From Streptomyces aurantiacus (GTDB lineage: Bacteria; Actinomycetota; Actinomycetes; Streptomycetales; Streptomycetaceae), in NCBI RefSeq assembly GCF_001418335.1, contig NZ_LIPP01000032.1:56900-120899 (forward strand): a DNA stretch of 64,000 bases. The letters run 5' to 3'. The notes under the pieces were generated by a model that made no database searches, was not told the DNA's origin, and saw nothing but the letters and a program-made list of their open reading frames with translations. The position numbers were made by a program, and so were the translations under genes. Shown in pieces: positions 7,870 to 17,722 of this stretch; within the stretch, counting starts at the first letter, position 1, and every line of letters begins with the position of its first letter.

Positions 7870-8930
7870 GACGCGACCCGCACCTGGCTGCGGTCCCCGA
7901 GGACCAGCCGGTGAGCGCCCGAAGGACCGGGAGTGCGGGCGATCTCCACGTCCTGTCCGATCAACGAGGACTCCAGAGGCCGTACTCCGGTGATCGAGGC
8001 ACGGGGCATGACGATCGAGTCGCGGATCCAGCTGTCGGCGATCCGGCAGTCCTCGGCGATGGAGGTACTGGGTCCGATACGGGAGTTGGTGACGGTCGTG
8101 CCGGCGCCGATGACCGCGGGGCCGACGATCGAGGAACCGGTCACCCGGGCTCCGGGGCCGACGACGACCTGGCCGCTGATCTCGCTGTCGAGGACGAGCC
8201 CGGCGGTCGACGGCTCCAGCGACCGCAGCACCAGGCGGTTGACCTCCAGCATGTCCGGCACGTTGCCGGTGTCTTTCCAGTAGCCGGTCATGACGCCGGC
8301 GTCCGTGCGCAGATCGTGGTCGATGAGCCACTGGATCGCGTCGGTGATCTCCAGCTCGCCACGGGCCGAGGGCTCGATCTCGGCGACCGCCTTGTGGACG
8401 GCCGCGCTGAAGAGGTACACGCCGACCACGGCGAGGTCGCTCCGGGGGTGGCGGGGTTTCTCCTGCAGTCCCGTCACCCTTCCGTCTGCGGCGACCTGGG
8501 CCACGCCGAACTGACGCGGGTCGTCGACCCTGGCCAGCAGGATCTGCGCGGCGGGCCGGCACTCCCGGAAACGCGCCACGAAGTCGGTGATGCCGTCGAG
8601 GACGACGTTGTCGCCCAGGTACAGCACGAAGTCGTCGTCCCCGAGGAAGTCGCGGGCCGTCTTCACGGCGTGCGCCAGACCGAGCGGCTCCCGTTGCCAC
8701 ACATAGGTGACGTCGAGACCGAACCGCGAGCCGTCGCCCACGGCGGCCTCGATCTGGGCACGGGTGTCGCCCACCACGATGCCGGTCTCGGTCACCCCCG
8801 CGGCGGCGATCGCTTCCAGGCCGTAGAACAGCACGGGCTTGTTGCCCACCGGCACGAGTTGTTTGGCCAGCGTGTGAGTGATCGGCCGCAGCCGGGTTCC
8901 CGAACCGCCGGAAAGCACGAGCGCTTTCAT
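7866..8930 (-). CDS. rmlA: Glucose-1-phosphate thymidylyltransferase
   Basis: The product is 354 aa, the long StrD-like form rather than the roughly 290-aa housekeeping form. The nucleotide-binding start is MKALVLSGGSGTRLRPITHT. The C-terminal part shows left-handed beta-helix hexapeptide repeats (for example VVGPGARVTGSSIVGPAVIG). It makes dTDP-glucose from glucose-1-phosphate and dTTP. It starts 14 bp after the biotin carboxylase stop and overlaps rmlB, so it belongs to the same operon. Confidence 0.93.
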   Translation of the reverse strand: MKALVLSGGSGTRLRPITHTLAKQLVPVGNKPVLFYGLEAIAAAGVTETGIVVGDTRAQIEAAVGDGSRFGLDVTYVWQREPLGLAHAVKTARDFLGDDDFVLYLGDNVVLDGITDFVARFRECRPAAQILLARVDDPRQFGVAQVAADGRVTGLQEKPRHPRSDLAVVGVYLFSAAVHKAVAEIEPSARGELEITDAIQWLIDHDLRTDAGVMTGYWKDTGNVPDMLEVNRLVLRSLEPSTAGLVLDSEISGQVVVGPGARVTGSSIVGPAVIGAGTTVTNSRIGPSTSIAEDCRIADSWIRDSIVMPRASITGVRPLESSLIGQDVEIARTPGPSGAHRLVLGDRSQVRVAS

Positions 8931-8944
8931 GAGCTGAACCTTCC

Positions 8945-10360
8945 CTACGAGGCTTTCGGTGGCTCCTGCACCTGCGAAGGAGCCGTGACGCCGGCTCCCT
9001 CGGCAGCCGCTGCCGGCTCCAGGAGCCGGCCGACGAGCCCGGTGTCGTGCCGGGCCGTGCTGAACTCACCGCTGTCGATGACCGAATGGAGGAAGTCCGT
9101 CGTGGTCCGCAGGCCCTTGCCCTCGACCCGGACCTCGTCCAGCGCCCGGCCCATGCGGGCCAGCGCGCGCTGCCGGTCGGGTGCCCAGACGGTGACCTTG
9201 GCGAGCAGCGGATCGTAGAAGACGGAGATGCGGGAGCCCTGGCGCACGTGGGTGTCCACGCGTACGAACGGGCCCGAGGGCATGGTGAGTTCGTCGATGA
9301 GCCCGGGGGTCGGCACGAACTCCCGGCCGGCGTCCTCGGCGTTGATGCGGCATTCGACCGCGCAACCGCGGGGCACGACGTCCTGCTGGCCGATCCGCAG
9401 CGGGTGGCCCGCGGCGATCCACAGCTGCTCGTGGACCAGGTCGACACCGGTGACCAGTTCGGTGACCGGATGCTCCACCTGGATCCGGCAGTTGACCTCC
9501 ATGAAGTAGAAGCGGCCACTGCCGTCGTAGAGGAACTCGAAGGTGCCCGCGCCCACGTACCGGGCCGCCTTGGCGCCCTGGACGGCGTGTTCGGCCATCG
9601 CGGCGACGACGTCCTCGTCCAGGCCGGGTGCCGGAGCCTCCTCGATCAGCTTCTGGTGGCGGCGTTGCACCGAGCAGTCGCGCTCGCCGAGGTGGACGAC
9701 GTTGCCGAACCGGTCGGCGAGCACCTGGATCTCGACGTGCCGCGCGGACTCCAGGTAGCGCTCCAGATAGACCCGCCCGTCCCCGAAGACGGCGGCCGCG
9801 TGACGGCGGGTCTCCCGGAAGACGGTGGGGAACTCGGCGGCACTGTATGCCACTCCGATACCGCGGCCGCCACCGCCGGCGACCGCCTTGACGACCACGG
9901 GGAAGCCGATCTCGGCGGCGCGCGCCTCGGCCTCACGGGGCGAGGAGACGGGCTCCAGCGTGCCGGGGAGCAGCGGGAGACCGGCGTCCGCCATGAGGGC
10001 GCGGCAGGTGGACTTGTCGCCGAGCGCCTCCATCACGTCCGGTGGCGGACCGATGAAGGTGATGCCCTCGGCGGCGCACACCTCGGCGAAGTCGGCGTTC
10101 TCGGAGAGGAACCCGTAGCCGGGGTGGATGGCGTCGGCACCGGTGCGCCGGGCTGCCTCGACGACGGCCGGGATGCTGAGGTAACTGGCCTGCGCCGCGC
10201 CGGGCCCGATCCGGACCGCCTCGTCGGCGTAGCGTACGACCTCGCTGTCCGTGTCCTCGGTGGAGTACACCACCGCGACGCGGATGCCCAGTTCCCGGCA
10301 GGCGCGCGCGACACGCAGGGCTATCTCACCCCGGTTGGCGATCAGGACGGTGCGGAACAC
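8945..10360 (-). CDS. Biotin carboxylase subunit of a dedicated acyl-CoA carboxylase
   Basis: The product is 471 aa, slightly longer than AccC. It shows the N-terminal LIANRGEIALRVARACRELG, the ATP-grasp glycine loop VAGGGGRGIG, and the late MEVNCRIQVEHPVTE. It carboxylates biotin on the BCCP encoded just upstream. The C-terminal tail of about 20 aa (rich in Ala and Pro) is extra. GTG 10360 is 6 bp after the BCCP stop. With BCCP and the fused transferase it should supply malonyl-CoA to the PKSs. Confidence 0.93.
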   Translation of the reverse strand: MFRTVLIANRGEIALRVARACRELGIRVAVVYSTEDTDSEVVRYADEAVRIGPGAAQASYLSIPAVVEAARRTGADAIHPGYGFLSENADFAEVCAAEGITFIGPPPDVMEALGDKSTCRALMADAGLPLLPGTLEPVSSPREAEARAAEIGFPVVVKAVAGGGGRGIGVAYSAAEFPTVFRETRRHAAAVFGDGRVYLERYLESARHVEIQVLADRFGNVVHLGERDCSVQRRHQKLIEEAPAPGLDEDVVAAMAEHAVQGAKAARYVGAGTFEFLYDGSGRFYFMEVNCRIQVEHPVTELVTGVDLVHEQLWIAAGHPLRIGQQDVVPRGCAVECRINAEDAGREFVPTPGLIDELTMPSGPFVRVDTHVRQGSRISVFYDPLLAKVTVWAPDRQRALARMGRALDEVRVEGKGLRTTTDFLHSVIDSGEFSTARHDTGLVGRLLEPAAAAEGAGVTAPSQVQEPPKAS

Positions 10361-10366
10361 GGCGCC

Positions 10367-10891
10367 TCACCGCCCGTCGGCCGGGACGAGGGAGCACAGC
10401 GGATCGCCGTACTCGACCAGGGCGCCGTTGGGCTGCAGGAACTCGTCGATGGTGCCGTGCCGGTCCGACTCGACGGGGATCATCAGCTTCATCGCCTCGA
10501 CGACGCCCACCTGTTGCCCGGGCACGACCGTGTCGCCCTCGCTCACGAAGGGTTTGGCGCCGGGTTCCGGTGCCCGGTAGAAGACCCCCACCGTGGGGGC
10601 GTGGACGTGGTCGAGGGCGGGTCCCTCGGCCGGCTGCGCCGCGGCCTTCGCCGGCGGCGCCGACGCCGGGGCGGCAGGTGCTCCGGGCGCCGTGGCCGCT
10701 TCGGGCGCGCCGGCCGGCCAGTCCATCTCGATGGTGACCGGACCGACGGTGACGCGGACCGCCGCGGGCGGGACCTGAGTCTGGGACAACAGCTCGATCA
10801 TGCTGGTCCTGGCTGCCTCCAGGAGCGCCGGAAGCGTGTCCGGGCGTCCGTCGTTCATCAGGCTGTCGAGTGCGGCGACGCTGTCGGGCAT
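10367..10891 (-). CDS. Biotin carboxyl carrier protein
   Basis: The product is 174 aa. The C-terminal biotinyl domain carries the attachment motif VVEAMKLMIPVESD, with the lysine of EAMKL biotinylated. A flexible Ala/Pro linker (about residues 75-105) separates it from the N-terminal segment, as in AccB. ATG 10891 has a suitably spaced AGGGGAG; ATG 10897 is an alternative that is too close to it. It lies between the carboxyltransferase and biotin carboxylase genes. Confidence 0.92.
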   Translation of the reverse strand: MPDSVAALDSLMNDGRPDTLPALLEAARTSMIELLSQTQVPPAAVRVTVGPVTIEMDWPAGAPEAATAPGAPAAPASAPPAKAAAQPAEGPALDHVHAPTVGVFYRAPEPGAKPFVSEGDTVVPGQQVGVVEAMKLMIPVESDRHGTIDEFLQPNGALVEYGDPLCSLVPADGR

Positions 10892-10903
10892 GGACATCTC
10901 CCC

Positions 10904-12604
10904 CTACCTCTCCGGCACCGGGCGTCGGGCGGGCCGGCCGCCGAACGCGCGGAAGCGCGCTCTGCGTCGGGCCAGCAGTTGTTCGGTGGTCAGGTCCGCC
11001 AGCTGGTCCAGCAGGGGCTGTACGGCAGCGGCGAGGCGTTCGGCCGTCTCCTGGTGGTCGCTCTGGGCACCGTCGCCGGGCTCGGGGACGACTCCGTCGA
11101 CGACCCCTTGGGCGAGCAGAGCGCGTGCGTGCAGTCCGAGTTCACGTGCGGCCCGGGGCGCCGCGTCGGGGTCGCGCCACAGGATGGCCGCGCATCCCTC
11201 GGGGCTGATCACCGAGTACACGGCGTTGCTGAGCGCCAGCACCCGATCGGCCACGGCGAGGCCGAGGGCTCCGCCGCTGCCGCCCTCGGAGACGATCACG
11301 GCGACGATCGGCACGGGCAGCCCGGACATCAGCCGCAGGTTCTCCGCGATGGCCGCGGCCTGGCCGCCGCGTTCGGCCTCGACGCCGGGGTACGCGCCGC
11401 TGGTGTCGACCAGTGTCAGTACCGGGACGCCCGCCTTGGCCGCGAGACGCATCAGCCGGGCGGCCTTGCGGTATCCGGCGGGCACGGGCATGCCGAAGTT
11501 CCGTTCGCGCAGCGCGGCCGCGGTGTGACCTTTCTGCTGGCCGATGACCATCACCGGCCGGCCGCCCAGAGTGCCGGCGCCGCCGACGGTGGCCGGACAG
11601 TCCGCGCCGAGCCGGTCGCCGTGCAGTTCCTGGAAGTCCTCGACGAGGAGGCCTATGTAGTCGAGCGTGGTGGGGCGGTCGAGGTTCCGGGCGAGCCGGA
11701 CGGCCTGCCAGGGGTCCACGTCGGGTACCTCGTCCGGGTCGGTGAGCAGGGTGGAGTCCCGCCCGCCGGGTCCCGTGTCCCGGTGCTTCCCGGCCCCGGG
11801 CGCCAGCACGCCCAGCAACCGCCCCAGGGTGGCGCGCAGTTCGCCCCGCGGCGCGACCACGTCGACCTGCCCGTGCTCCAGCAGGAACTCCGCACGCTGG
11901 AAGTTCTCCGGCAGCCGCTCGCCGATGGTGCGTTCGATCACGCGGGGTCCTGCGAAGCCCATCCGGGCGCCGGGCTCGGCCACGATCACGTCGCAGAGCG
12001 TGGCGAACGACGCCGCCACTCCCCCGTAGACCGGATCGGTGATCACGGAGATGGTGAGGATGCCCGCCTCGTCGAGGGCGAGCAGGGCCTGACTGGTCTT
12101 CGCCATCTGCATCAGCGACATCAGTCCCTCCTGCATACGCGCTCCGCCGGACGCGCAGACGAGGATCAGCGATCGCCGTTCGGCCAGGGCCGTCTCCGCG
12201 GTGAGCGTGATGAGTTCGCCCACGCCGCCGCTGAGGCTGCCGCCCATGAACCCGAACTCCATGACGACGACCGCGACGTCCGTGCCGACGACCCGGCCGC
12301 GCGCCGCGATCGCCGCGTCGTCGAGGCCGGTGCGTGCGCGTGCCTCGGCCAGGCGCTCCCGATAGGGCCGGGTGTCGACGAAGTCGTGGCCGCCGTCCAC
12401 GACGTACGGCACGCGCAGCGGCTCGGCCGAGCCCGGGTCGAGGAGCTGGCCGAGGCGTTCCCGGGCCGACAGCCTCCGGTGGTGCCCGCACTCCGGGCAC
12501 ACGCCGCCGGTGCGGGCGAGCCGCTTGGCGTAGACGGGGCGCCGGCAGTGGTCGCACAGCCACCAGCCGGTGGCGGGCCGGTCCGTGTCGGCCGGGGCGG
12601 TCAT
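10904..12604 (-). CDS. Acetyl-CoA carboxylase carboxyltransferase, beta-alpha fusion
   Basis: The product is 566 aa. The N-terminal half is AccD-like, with a C4 zinc finger (LCDHC ... VCPECGHH) at about residues 16-40 and a crotonase-like core ([19 protein letters not shown]). The C-terminal half is AccA-like ([35 protein letters not shown]). The fusion resembles enzymes found in other aromatic PKS clusters rather than the AccB/PccB type common in actinomycete primary metabolism. ATG 12604 overlaps the ACP stop by 4 bp, so carboxylase and PKS are translationally coupled. Confidence 0.92.
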   Translation of the reverse strand: MTAPADTDRPATGWWLCDHCRRPVYAKRLARTGGVCPECGHHRRLSARERLGQLLDPGSAEPLRVPYVVDGGHDFVDTRPYRERLAEARARTGLDDAAIAARGRVVGTDVAVVVMEFGFMGGSLSGGVGELITLTAETALAERRSLILVCASGGARMQEGLMSLMQMAKTSQALLALDEAGILTISVITDPVYGGVAASFATLCDVIVAEPGARMGFAGPRVIERTIGERLPENFQRAEFLLEHGQVDVVAPRGELRATLGRLLGVLAPGAGKHRDTGPGGRDSTLLTDPDEVPDVDPWQAVRLARNLDRPTTLDYIGLLVEDFQELHGDRLGADCPATVGGAGTLGGRPVMVIGQQKGHTAAALRERNFGMPVPAGYRKAARLMRLAAKAGVPVLTLVDTSGAYPGVEAERGGQAAAIAENLRLMSGLPVPIVAVIVSEGGSGGALGLAVADRVLALSNAVYSVISPEGCAAILWRDPDAAPRAARELGLHARALLAQGVVDGVVPEPGDGAQSDHQETAERLAAAVQPLLDQLADLTTEQLLARRRARFRAFGGRPARRPVPER

Positions 12605-12858
12605 GAGGCCCCGGCTATCTGCCGCCTGGCGAGTTCGAGGAGCCGGCCCGGCGTGCCGATCTCCATGACCTCGTCGTCGGTCAGCACGACGCCGTATTCC
12701 TGTTTGAGGCGTGCGGCCGTCTCCAGGATCGCCACGGAGTCGTACCCGAGGTCGGTGAAGGGCAGATCCGCGAACTCGCCGTCGCGGCCGGCGCTCTCGC
12801 CCTCACCCGCGCAGTCGCGCAGGATGCGGGCGAGCTCGTCGAGGGTCAGATCGGGCAT
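12601..12858 (-). CDS. pokP3: Type II PKS acyl carrier protein
   Basis: The product is 85 aa. The phosphopantetheine site is Ser41 in LGYDSVAI, with the usual downstream helix ([14 protein letters not shown]). It carries the growing poly-beta-ketone for the KS/CLF pair encoded 37 bp upstream. ATG 12858 has a GGAGG ribosome site. The symbol is by analogy with the polyketomycin cluster. Confidence 0.93.
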   Translation of the reverse strand: MPDLTLDELARILRDCAGEGESAGRDGEFADLPFTDLGYDSVAILETAARLKQEYGVVLTDDEVMEIGTPGRLLELARRQIAGAS

Positions 12859-12895
12859 GGCGATGCCTCCTTGAGGTTGCTGAGCGGAGTACGGC

Positions 12896-14119
12896 TCAGT
12901 GCGATCCGCCGACGACCATCGCGGAGTTGAATCCGCCGAGGCCTCGGGCGACGACCAGCACGGCACGCATACGGAGCTCACGTGGCCGGCCGACGACCAC
13001 GCTCAGGCCGTACCGGGGCGAGGGACGGGTGTGGACGGCGGGGGGAAGGACGCCGTCGCGCAGCGCGAGCAGGGCGGTGGCGACATCGAGCGGCCCCGCT
13101 CCCGCGCACAGTCGGCCGGTCAGGGTCTTGGGGACGCAGACCGGAAGCTCACGCCCGCCGAAGACCGCGGTGAGCGCGGTGGCCTCCGCCCGGTCGAGGT
13201 CGGGGACGCCGGCCGCGTCGGCGAAGACGGCGTCGATGTCGCGGGCGTCGGCGCCGGCGTCGGCCAGGGCGAGTTCGATCGCCCTGCGCAGTGCCGTCGC
13301 GTCGTCGGGGGGTACGGTGCCCGGCTTGGGGCCGAAGGTGGCGGCGTGTCCCAGGATTCTGCCGCGGACCCCGGGTGCGCCGCGTTTGCGGGCCGCCGCC
13401 TCGTCCTCAAGGACGAGCATCGCGCCGCCCTCGCCGGGTACGAATCCCGCGGCCTCCTCGTCGAAGGGGCGGTAGGCGAGCCGTGGGTCCTCGGCGGCGC
13501 TCAGCTGTCCGGTGGCGGTCTGGGCGATCCATCCCCAGGGACACAGGGAGCCGTCCACGGCACCGGTGACCACGGCGCTCAGGCCGCGGCGCAGCAGCCG
13601 CCTGGCCTGGGCCAGCGCGTCGAGGCCGCCCGCCTCGTCGGAGACCAGCACTCCGCCGGGCCCGCGAAGACCGTGCCGGATGGAGATCTGGCCCGTGTTG
13701 ACCGCGTAGAACCACGCGAACGACTGGTACGCGCTGACGTACTCGGGGCCCTTGCGCCACAGGTTGTCGAGTTCCTGGTGGCCGAACTCGAAGCCGCCGG
13801 CGCTGTTGGCGGTCACCACGCCGACGCCGTACTCGGGGAGTTCACCGATGTCCAGGCCCGCGTCGCGGACGGCCTCGTCGGCGGCGACGAGTGAGAGCCG
13901 CGTGGAGTGGTCGGTCTGCGGGACGAGCCGGCCGGGGAGGTGGGCCGCGGGGTCGAACCCGCGGATCTCGCCGGCCAGCGTGGCGCGGTAGCCGTCGGGA
14001 GCGAAGCGGGTGATGCGGCCGATGCCGGAACGTGCCGTGAGGGTGGCGTTCCAGTACTCCTCGGTGTTCATGCCGTTCGGCGCGACGACCCCGATGCCGG
14101 TGACGACGGCTGCGTTCAC
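12896..14119 (-). CDS. pokP2: Ketosynthase beta / chain length factor
   Basis: The product is 407 aa, with the thiolase fold of type II CLFs ([14 protein letters not shown] at the start). The active-site cysteine is absent, as expected, but the residue in its place is Glu162 (SDEAGGLDA) instead of the Gln found in most CLFs. GTG 14119 overlaps the KS-alpha stop by 4 bp, the usual KS/CLF coupling. It forms the heterodimer that sets chain length, expected to be a decaketide if the product is polyketomycin-like. The symbol is by analogy. Confidence 0.93.
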   Translation of the reverse strand: MNAAVVTGIGVVAPNGMNTEEYWNATLTARSGIGRITRFAPDGYRATLAGEIRGFDPAAHLPGRLVPQTDHSTRLSLVAADEAVRDAGLDIGELPEYGVGVVTANSAGGFEFGHQELDNLWRKGPEYVSAYQSFAWFYAVNTGQISIRHGLRGPGGVLVSDEAGGLDALAQARRLLRRGLSAVVTGAVDGSLCPWGWIAQTATGQLSAAEDPRLAYRPFDEEAAGFVPGEGGAMLVLEDEAAARKRGAPGVRGRILGHAATFGPKPGTVPPDDATALRRAIELALADAGADARDIDAVFADAAGVPDLDRAEATALTAVFGGRELPVCVPKTLTGRLCAGAGPLDVATALLALRDGVLPPAVHTRPSPRYGLSVVVGRPRELRMRAVLVVARGLGGFNSAMVVGGSH

Positions 14120-15393
14120 CGCTCCGCCCGGCCCGGCCCGGTCAGCACCATGGCGCTCTGGAAGCCGCCGAATCCGCTGCCCACGCTGAGGACGACGTCG
14201 AGCTGTGCCTCCCGTGCGACCAGCGGCACGTAGTCGAGGTCGCATTCCGGGTCGGGCTCGTGCAGGTTCGCCGTCGGCGGGATCGCGCCGTTCTCGATGG
14301 CGAGCGCGCAGGCCGCGAGTTCGACGGAGCCGATCGCGCCGAGCGAGTGACCGATCATCGACTTGATGGAGCTGACCGGCGTGCGGTGGGCGTGTGCGCC
14401 GAGCGCCTTCTTGAACGCGGCGGTCTCGTGCCGGTCGTTCTGCTTGGTGCCGGAGCCGTGCGCGTTGATGTAGCTGACCTCGTCGGCGGCGACCCCGGCC
14501 TCCACGAGGGCGGTCTCGATGGCTGCCGCCATCTCCTTGCCGTCCGGGCGCAGCCCCGTCATGTGGAAGGCGTTGCACCGGGAGGCGAATCCGCCGACGC
14601 CCGCGTAGACATGGGCGCCGCGGGCCCGGGCGCGCTCCCGCTCCTCCAGGACGAAGACCGCGCAGCCCTCACCGAGCACGAACCCGTTGCGGCTGCGGTC
14701 GAACGGGCGGGAGGCGGTGGCCGGTTCGTCGTTGCGGGGCGTCGTCGCCCTGATCGCGTCGAAGCAGGCGACCGTGATGGGCGAGATGGGGGCGTCGGTG
14801 CCGCCGGCGACCATGACGTCCGCGGAGCCCTCCTCGATGAGCCGTACCGCGTGACCGACGGCGTCGAGCCCTGAGGTGCAGCCCGTGGAGACCACGGAAC
14901 ACGGGCCCTGCGCGCCGACGGTCCAGGCCACCTCGGCCGCCATCGAGCTGGGTACGTAGTAGTCGTAGAGGTGGGGGACCGCGAGGTCCGGGTCGACGAG
15001 CCAGTCGCGGCCGCCGTGGCTGGCGACGGCGTACTCCCGTTCCAGGCTCGTCGTGCAGCCGACCGCGCTGCCGATGGTGACGCCCGTGCGGTACGGGTCG
15101 AGTTCCGCCGCGTCGAGGCCGCTGTCGCCGACGGCCTCCCGCGTCGCCACCACCGCGAACTGGGTGGCCCGGTCGAGCCGGCCGGCCTCCTCGCTCGTCA
15201 GGCCTTCCGCCGCCGCGTCGAAGTCGCACTCGGCGGCGATGGTCGAGCGGTAGGGCGAGGCGTCGAAGTGGGTGATGGTGCGGGTCGCGGTGCGGCCGGA
15301 GACGAGCAGGTCCCAGAACGGTTTGCTGCCGATGCCTCCCGGAGCGACCACGCCGACACCGGTTATGACTACTTCTCGCGCCATCCTCTTCAT
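14116..15393 (-). CDS. pokP1: Ketosynthase alpha of the type II minimal PKS
   Basis: The product is 425 aa, the standard length. The active-site cysteine is in [12 protein letters not shown] (Cys172 with this start, Cys169 from the inner ATG 15384). The downstream histidines are in [15 protein letters not shown] and [12 protein letters not shown]. It condenses malonyl-ACP units with the CLF. It opens a minus-strand operon of eight genes down to rmlB. Ribosome sites for both candidate starts are poor, so the first three residues are uncertain. The divergent promoter carries SARP-type repeats. Confidence 0.94.
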   Translation of the reverse strand: MKRMAREVVITGVGVVAPGGIGSKPFWDLLVSGRTATRTITHFDASPYRSTIAAECDFDAAAEGLTSEEAGRLDRATQFAVVATREAVGDSGLDAAELDPYRTGVTIGSAVGCTTSLEREYAVASHGGRDWLVDPDLAVPHLYDYYVPSSMAAEVAWTVGAQGPCSVVSTGCTSGLDAVGHAVRLIEEGSADVMVAGGTDAPISPITVACFDAIRATTPRNDEPATASRPFDRSRNGFVLGEGCAVFVLEERERARARGAHVYAGVGGFASRCNAFHMTGLRPDGKEMAAAIETALVEAGVAADEVSYINAHGSGTKQNDRHETAAFKKALGAHAHRTPVSSIKSMIGHSLGAIGSVELAACALAIENGAIPPTANLHEPDPECDLDYVPLVAREAQLDVVLSVGSGFGGFQSAMVLTGPGRAER

Positions 15394-15593
15394 CCCCCGA
15401 TGTTTGAAGTTGATCCGTTGTTCGATGCCGCGTCCCGAAGCATTCGTGGCGTCACTTGAGGCAACCTCGAACGCAGATCGAAGGCTGTACCACTCGATTC
15501 GATTCGAGTGGGCGTCGAGGCGCGCGCTAGACGGCTTTGCGACGGTGTGGCCCGCGAGCGACCGCTCGCCTTCCACGCTCGGAAGGGACGTCC
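15394..15593. promoter_or_regulatory. Divergent PKS promoter with two pairs of TCGA-type SARP heptamers
   Basis: TCGAA occurs at 15467 and 15478 (11 bp apart), and TCGAGTG/TCGAGGC occur at 15504 and 15515 (7-bp repeats, 4-bp spacer). The right pair is followed after 6 bp by TAGACG (15528-15533), a reasonable -10 for the plus-strand operon. That would start transcription near 15540 and give a 5' leader of about 50 nt ending in the GGAAGGG ribosome site before ATG 15594. The left pair is placed to serve the KS operon on the minus strand; its -10 is not clear. Confidence 0.65.
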
Positions 15594-16637
15594 ATGGCCA
15601 GCGGCACCATCACCGTCACGGAAGCCGACTACCTCCGGATCATCATTCACGGCACGACCGCGTTCGAACTTCTGCGGACGGCACTCGAATTCGAGCTCTT
15701 CGAGCACCTGGAGGCAGCCGAGGGCATGGACATCGAGCAGGTGGCGAAGGCGATCGGCGTCGAGCCGCAGCCCGCCCGCATCCTGCTCCTCGGTCTCGCC
15801 TCGCTGCGTCTGCTGGAGAAGGAGGGCGACACCTACGTCAACAGCGAGATGGCACGACGCAAGCTGCTCAGGGCGAGCCCTCGGTTCCTCGGTCCTCTGG
15901 TGGACATCCAGGCCGACATCATCAACCAGGCGATGGGCGACTTCTCGGAGTCGATGCGGCAGAACACCAACGTCGGCCTGCGCCACATCCAGGGCCCGGG
16001 GACCACCCTGTACGAGCGGCTCACAGCCCACCCCGAGCTGCAGGAGGTGTTCTACCGGAACATGGGCGACGCCTCGAAGAAGGCCTTCGCGCAGATCCTG
16101 GACCGGTACGACTTCTCCGGGGTGCGTCATGTCATCGACATCGGCGGCGGCGACGGGACCAACAGCATCGAACTGGCGCGCCGCTACCCGCAGTTGGAGG
16201 TGACGGTCTTCGACCAGGAGAGCGTCACGCAGATCGCGGCCCAGCGCACGGAGGACGCCGAGCTGAGCAAGCGGATGCACTTCCGGCCGGGCGACCTGTT
16301 CACGGACCCGCTGCCCGAGGGCGCGGACGCGGTCATGTTCTTCCACATCTTCGAGATCTGGTCACTGGAGCGGAACACTCAGCTTCTGCGCAAGTGCTAC
16401 GACGCCCTGCCGCCCGGCGGAGTCTGCCTGGTCTACAACTTCGTGTCGAACGACGAAGGCACCGGCTCGATGAGCGGCGGTCTGGTCTCGCCGTACTTCC
16501 TCACCCTCGCCTCCGGCGAAGGCATGACGTACGCCCCCCGGGACATGGACAAGGCCATCCGTGACGCGGGGTTCTCCCGGGTCGAGCGCTATGACGACCT
16601 CGGATTCAGCCACTCCCTCGTCGTCGGGCACAAGTAG
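15594..16637 (+). CDS. pokMT1: Methyltransferase, probable salicylate C-methyltransferase
   Basis: The product is 347 aa, of the Methyltransf_2 architecture: N-terminal dimerisation/winged helix ([22 protein letters not shown], about residues 25-60) and a SAM loop [14 protein letters not shown] near residue 183. The ribosome site GGAAGGG precedes ATG 15594. It is the first gene of the operon encoding the KSIII-like protein, the 6-MSA-type PKS and the aryl ligase. By position it matches the enzyme that turns 6-methylsalicylate into 3,6-dimethylsalicylate in polyketomycin biosynthesis. The position is the main support; the substrate is not visible in the sequence. Confidence 0.82.
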   Translation: MASGTITVTEADYLRIIIHGTTAFELLRTALEFELFEHLEAAEGMDIEQVAKAIGVEPQPARILLLGLASLRLLEKEGDTYVNSEMARRKLLRASPRFLGPLVDIQADIINQAMGDFSESMRQNTNVGLRHIQGPGTTLYERLTAHPELQEVFYRNMGDASKKAFAQILDRYDFSGVRHVIDIGGGDGTNSIELARRYPQLEVTVFDQESVTQIAAQRTEDAELSKRMHFRPGDLFTDPLPEGADAVMFFHIFEIWSLERNTQLLRKCYDALPPGGVCLVYNFVSNDEGTGSMSGGLVSPYFLTLASGEGMTYAPRDMDKAIRDAGFSRVERYDDLGFSHSLVVGHK

Positions 16638-16690
16638 GCGCACCTTCGGGGCTCGCAGCAGCCCATGGCTCACAGCAGAAGGAGAGTTCA

Positions 16691-17722
16691 GTGCAAGGAC
16701 AAGACCTGTACGTGCGGTCTCTCGGGGTACACCTGCCGGAGCCGGTCAGTACCCGGCAGGCGGTGGCCGAGGGGCGCCTCGATGTCGAGGACGTGGCGGA
16801 CGGCCAGCTGACGGGCGTGCGGGTCGCCGGCGACGTACCCGCCCCGGAGCTCGCGGTCCGGGCTGCGCGCCAGTTGTTCGAGCGCTCCGGGGTCGACCCC
16901 TCGGTGGTCGACCTGATCCTGTACGCGAGCGTGTGGCACCAGGGTCCGGACGGCTGGGGGCCGCAGTCGTACGTGCAGCGGCACCTGGGTGGCGAGGCCC
17001 TGGCGGTGGAGCTGCGGCACGGCTGCACCGGCGTGTTCAGCGCCCTGCAGCTCGCCGCCGGTTTTCTGCGCGGCAATCCGCGGTCCTCGGACGCGCTGCT
17101 GGTGGGTGCGGAGAACTTCGGTACCCCACTGATCGACCGGTGGCGGGCCACCGGCGGTGGCATGCTCGTCGGCGACGGTGCCAGTGCGCTGTTGCTGGGC
17201 AAGGAGCCCGGCTTCGCGAAACTGTTGTGGGTCGACTGCATCGCCGTCCCCGAACTTGAGGGAATGCACCGCGGTGGCGAGCCGATGTTCCCGCCGGGCG
17301 CCACCATCGGGCGCCGGCTCGACTTCTCCCTGCGCAATCAGCACTTCCTCAAGCATGAGGGCGAACAGATGCGGCCTCTGCTCATGAAGGCCCACCAGGA
17401 CCTGTACGACCGGTGGACGGCCGCGACCGGGCTCGGCGTCGAGGACGTCACGTATCTGAGCTACATGAACACCTCGCGCACCACGATCGAGAAGCGGCTG
17501 CTGCCGTTGCTCGGGCTGCCGGCGGAGCGCACCACCTGGGAGGTCGGCCGTGACATCGGGCACCTGGGTGTCAGTGACCAGCTCGTCGCCCTCGACCGGC
17601 TGCTGCTCGACGGGAAGCTCGGCCCGGGTGACCACTACCTCATGTACGGGCTCGGTCCCGGCATGACCGTGGCGGGTGCGATGTTCGAGATCACCGACGT
17701 GCCTTCGTGGACGCGACGATGA
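16691..17722 (+). CDS. pokM2: KSIII-like acyltransferase
   Basis: The product is 343 aa, of the FabH fold but not a standard condensing enzyme. The nucleophile is Cys112 in RHGCTGVFSAL. The FabH HQAN motif is missing (the region reads SYMNTSRTTIE). Instead there is a His291-x4-Asp296 pair in GHLGVSDQL, as in acyl-transferring relatives of the DpsC/CerJ/ChlB3 group. The start is GTG 16691 with GAAGGAGAG upstream. In related pathways such proteins move or hold the methylsalicyl group made by the iterative PKS. Its stop overlaps the PKS start by 4 bp. Confidence 0.85.
   Translation: MQGQDLYVRSLGVHLPEPVSTRQAVAEGRLDVEDVADGQLTGVRVAGDVPAPELAVRAARQLFERSGVDPSVVDLILYASVWHQGPDGWGPQSYVQRHLGGEALAVELRHGCTGVFSALQLAAGFLRGNPRSSDALLVGAENFGTPLIDRWRATGGGMLVGDGASALLLGKEPGFAKLLWVDCIAVPELEGMHRGGEPMFPPGATIGRRLDFSLRNQHFLKHEGEQMRPLLMKAHQDLYDRWTAATGLGVEDVTYLSYMNTSRTTIEKRLLPLLGLPAERTTWEVGRDIGHLGVSDQLVALDRLLLDGKLGPGDHYLMYGLGPGMTVAGAMFEITDVPSWTRR

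Noticed and set aside
9047-12874. A 1275-aa open frame on the plus strand
   Set aside because: It is the antisense shadow of the carboxylase genes; codon use and motifs support the minus-strand genes.
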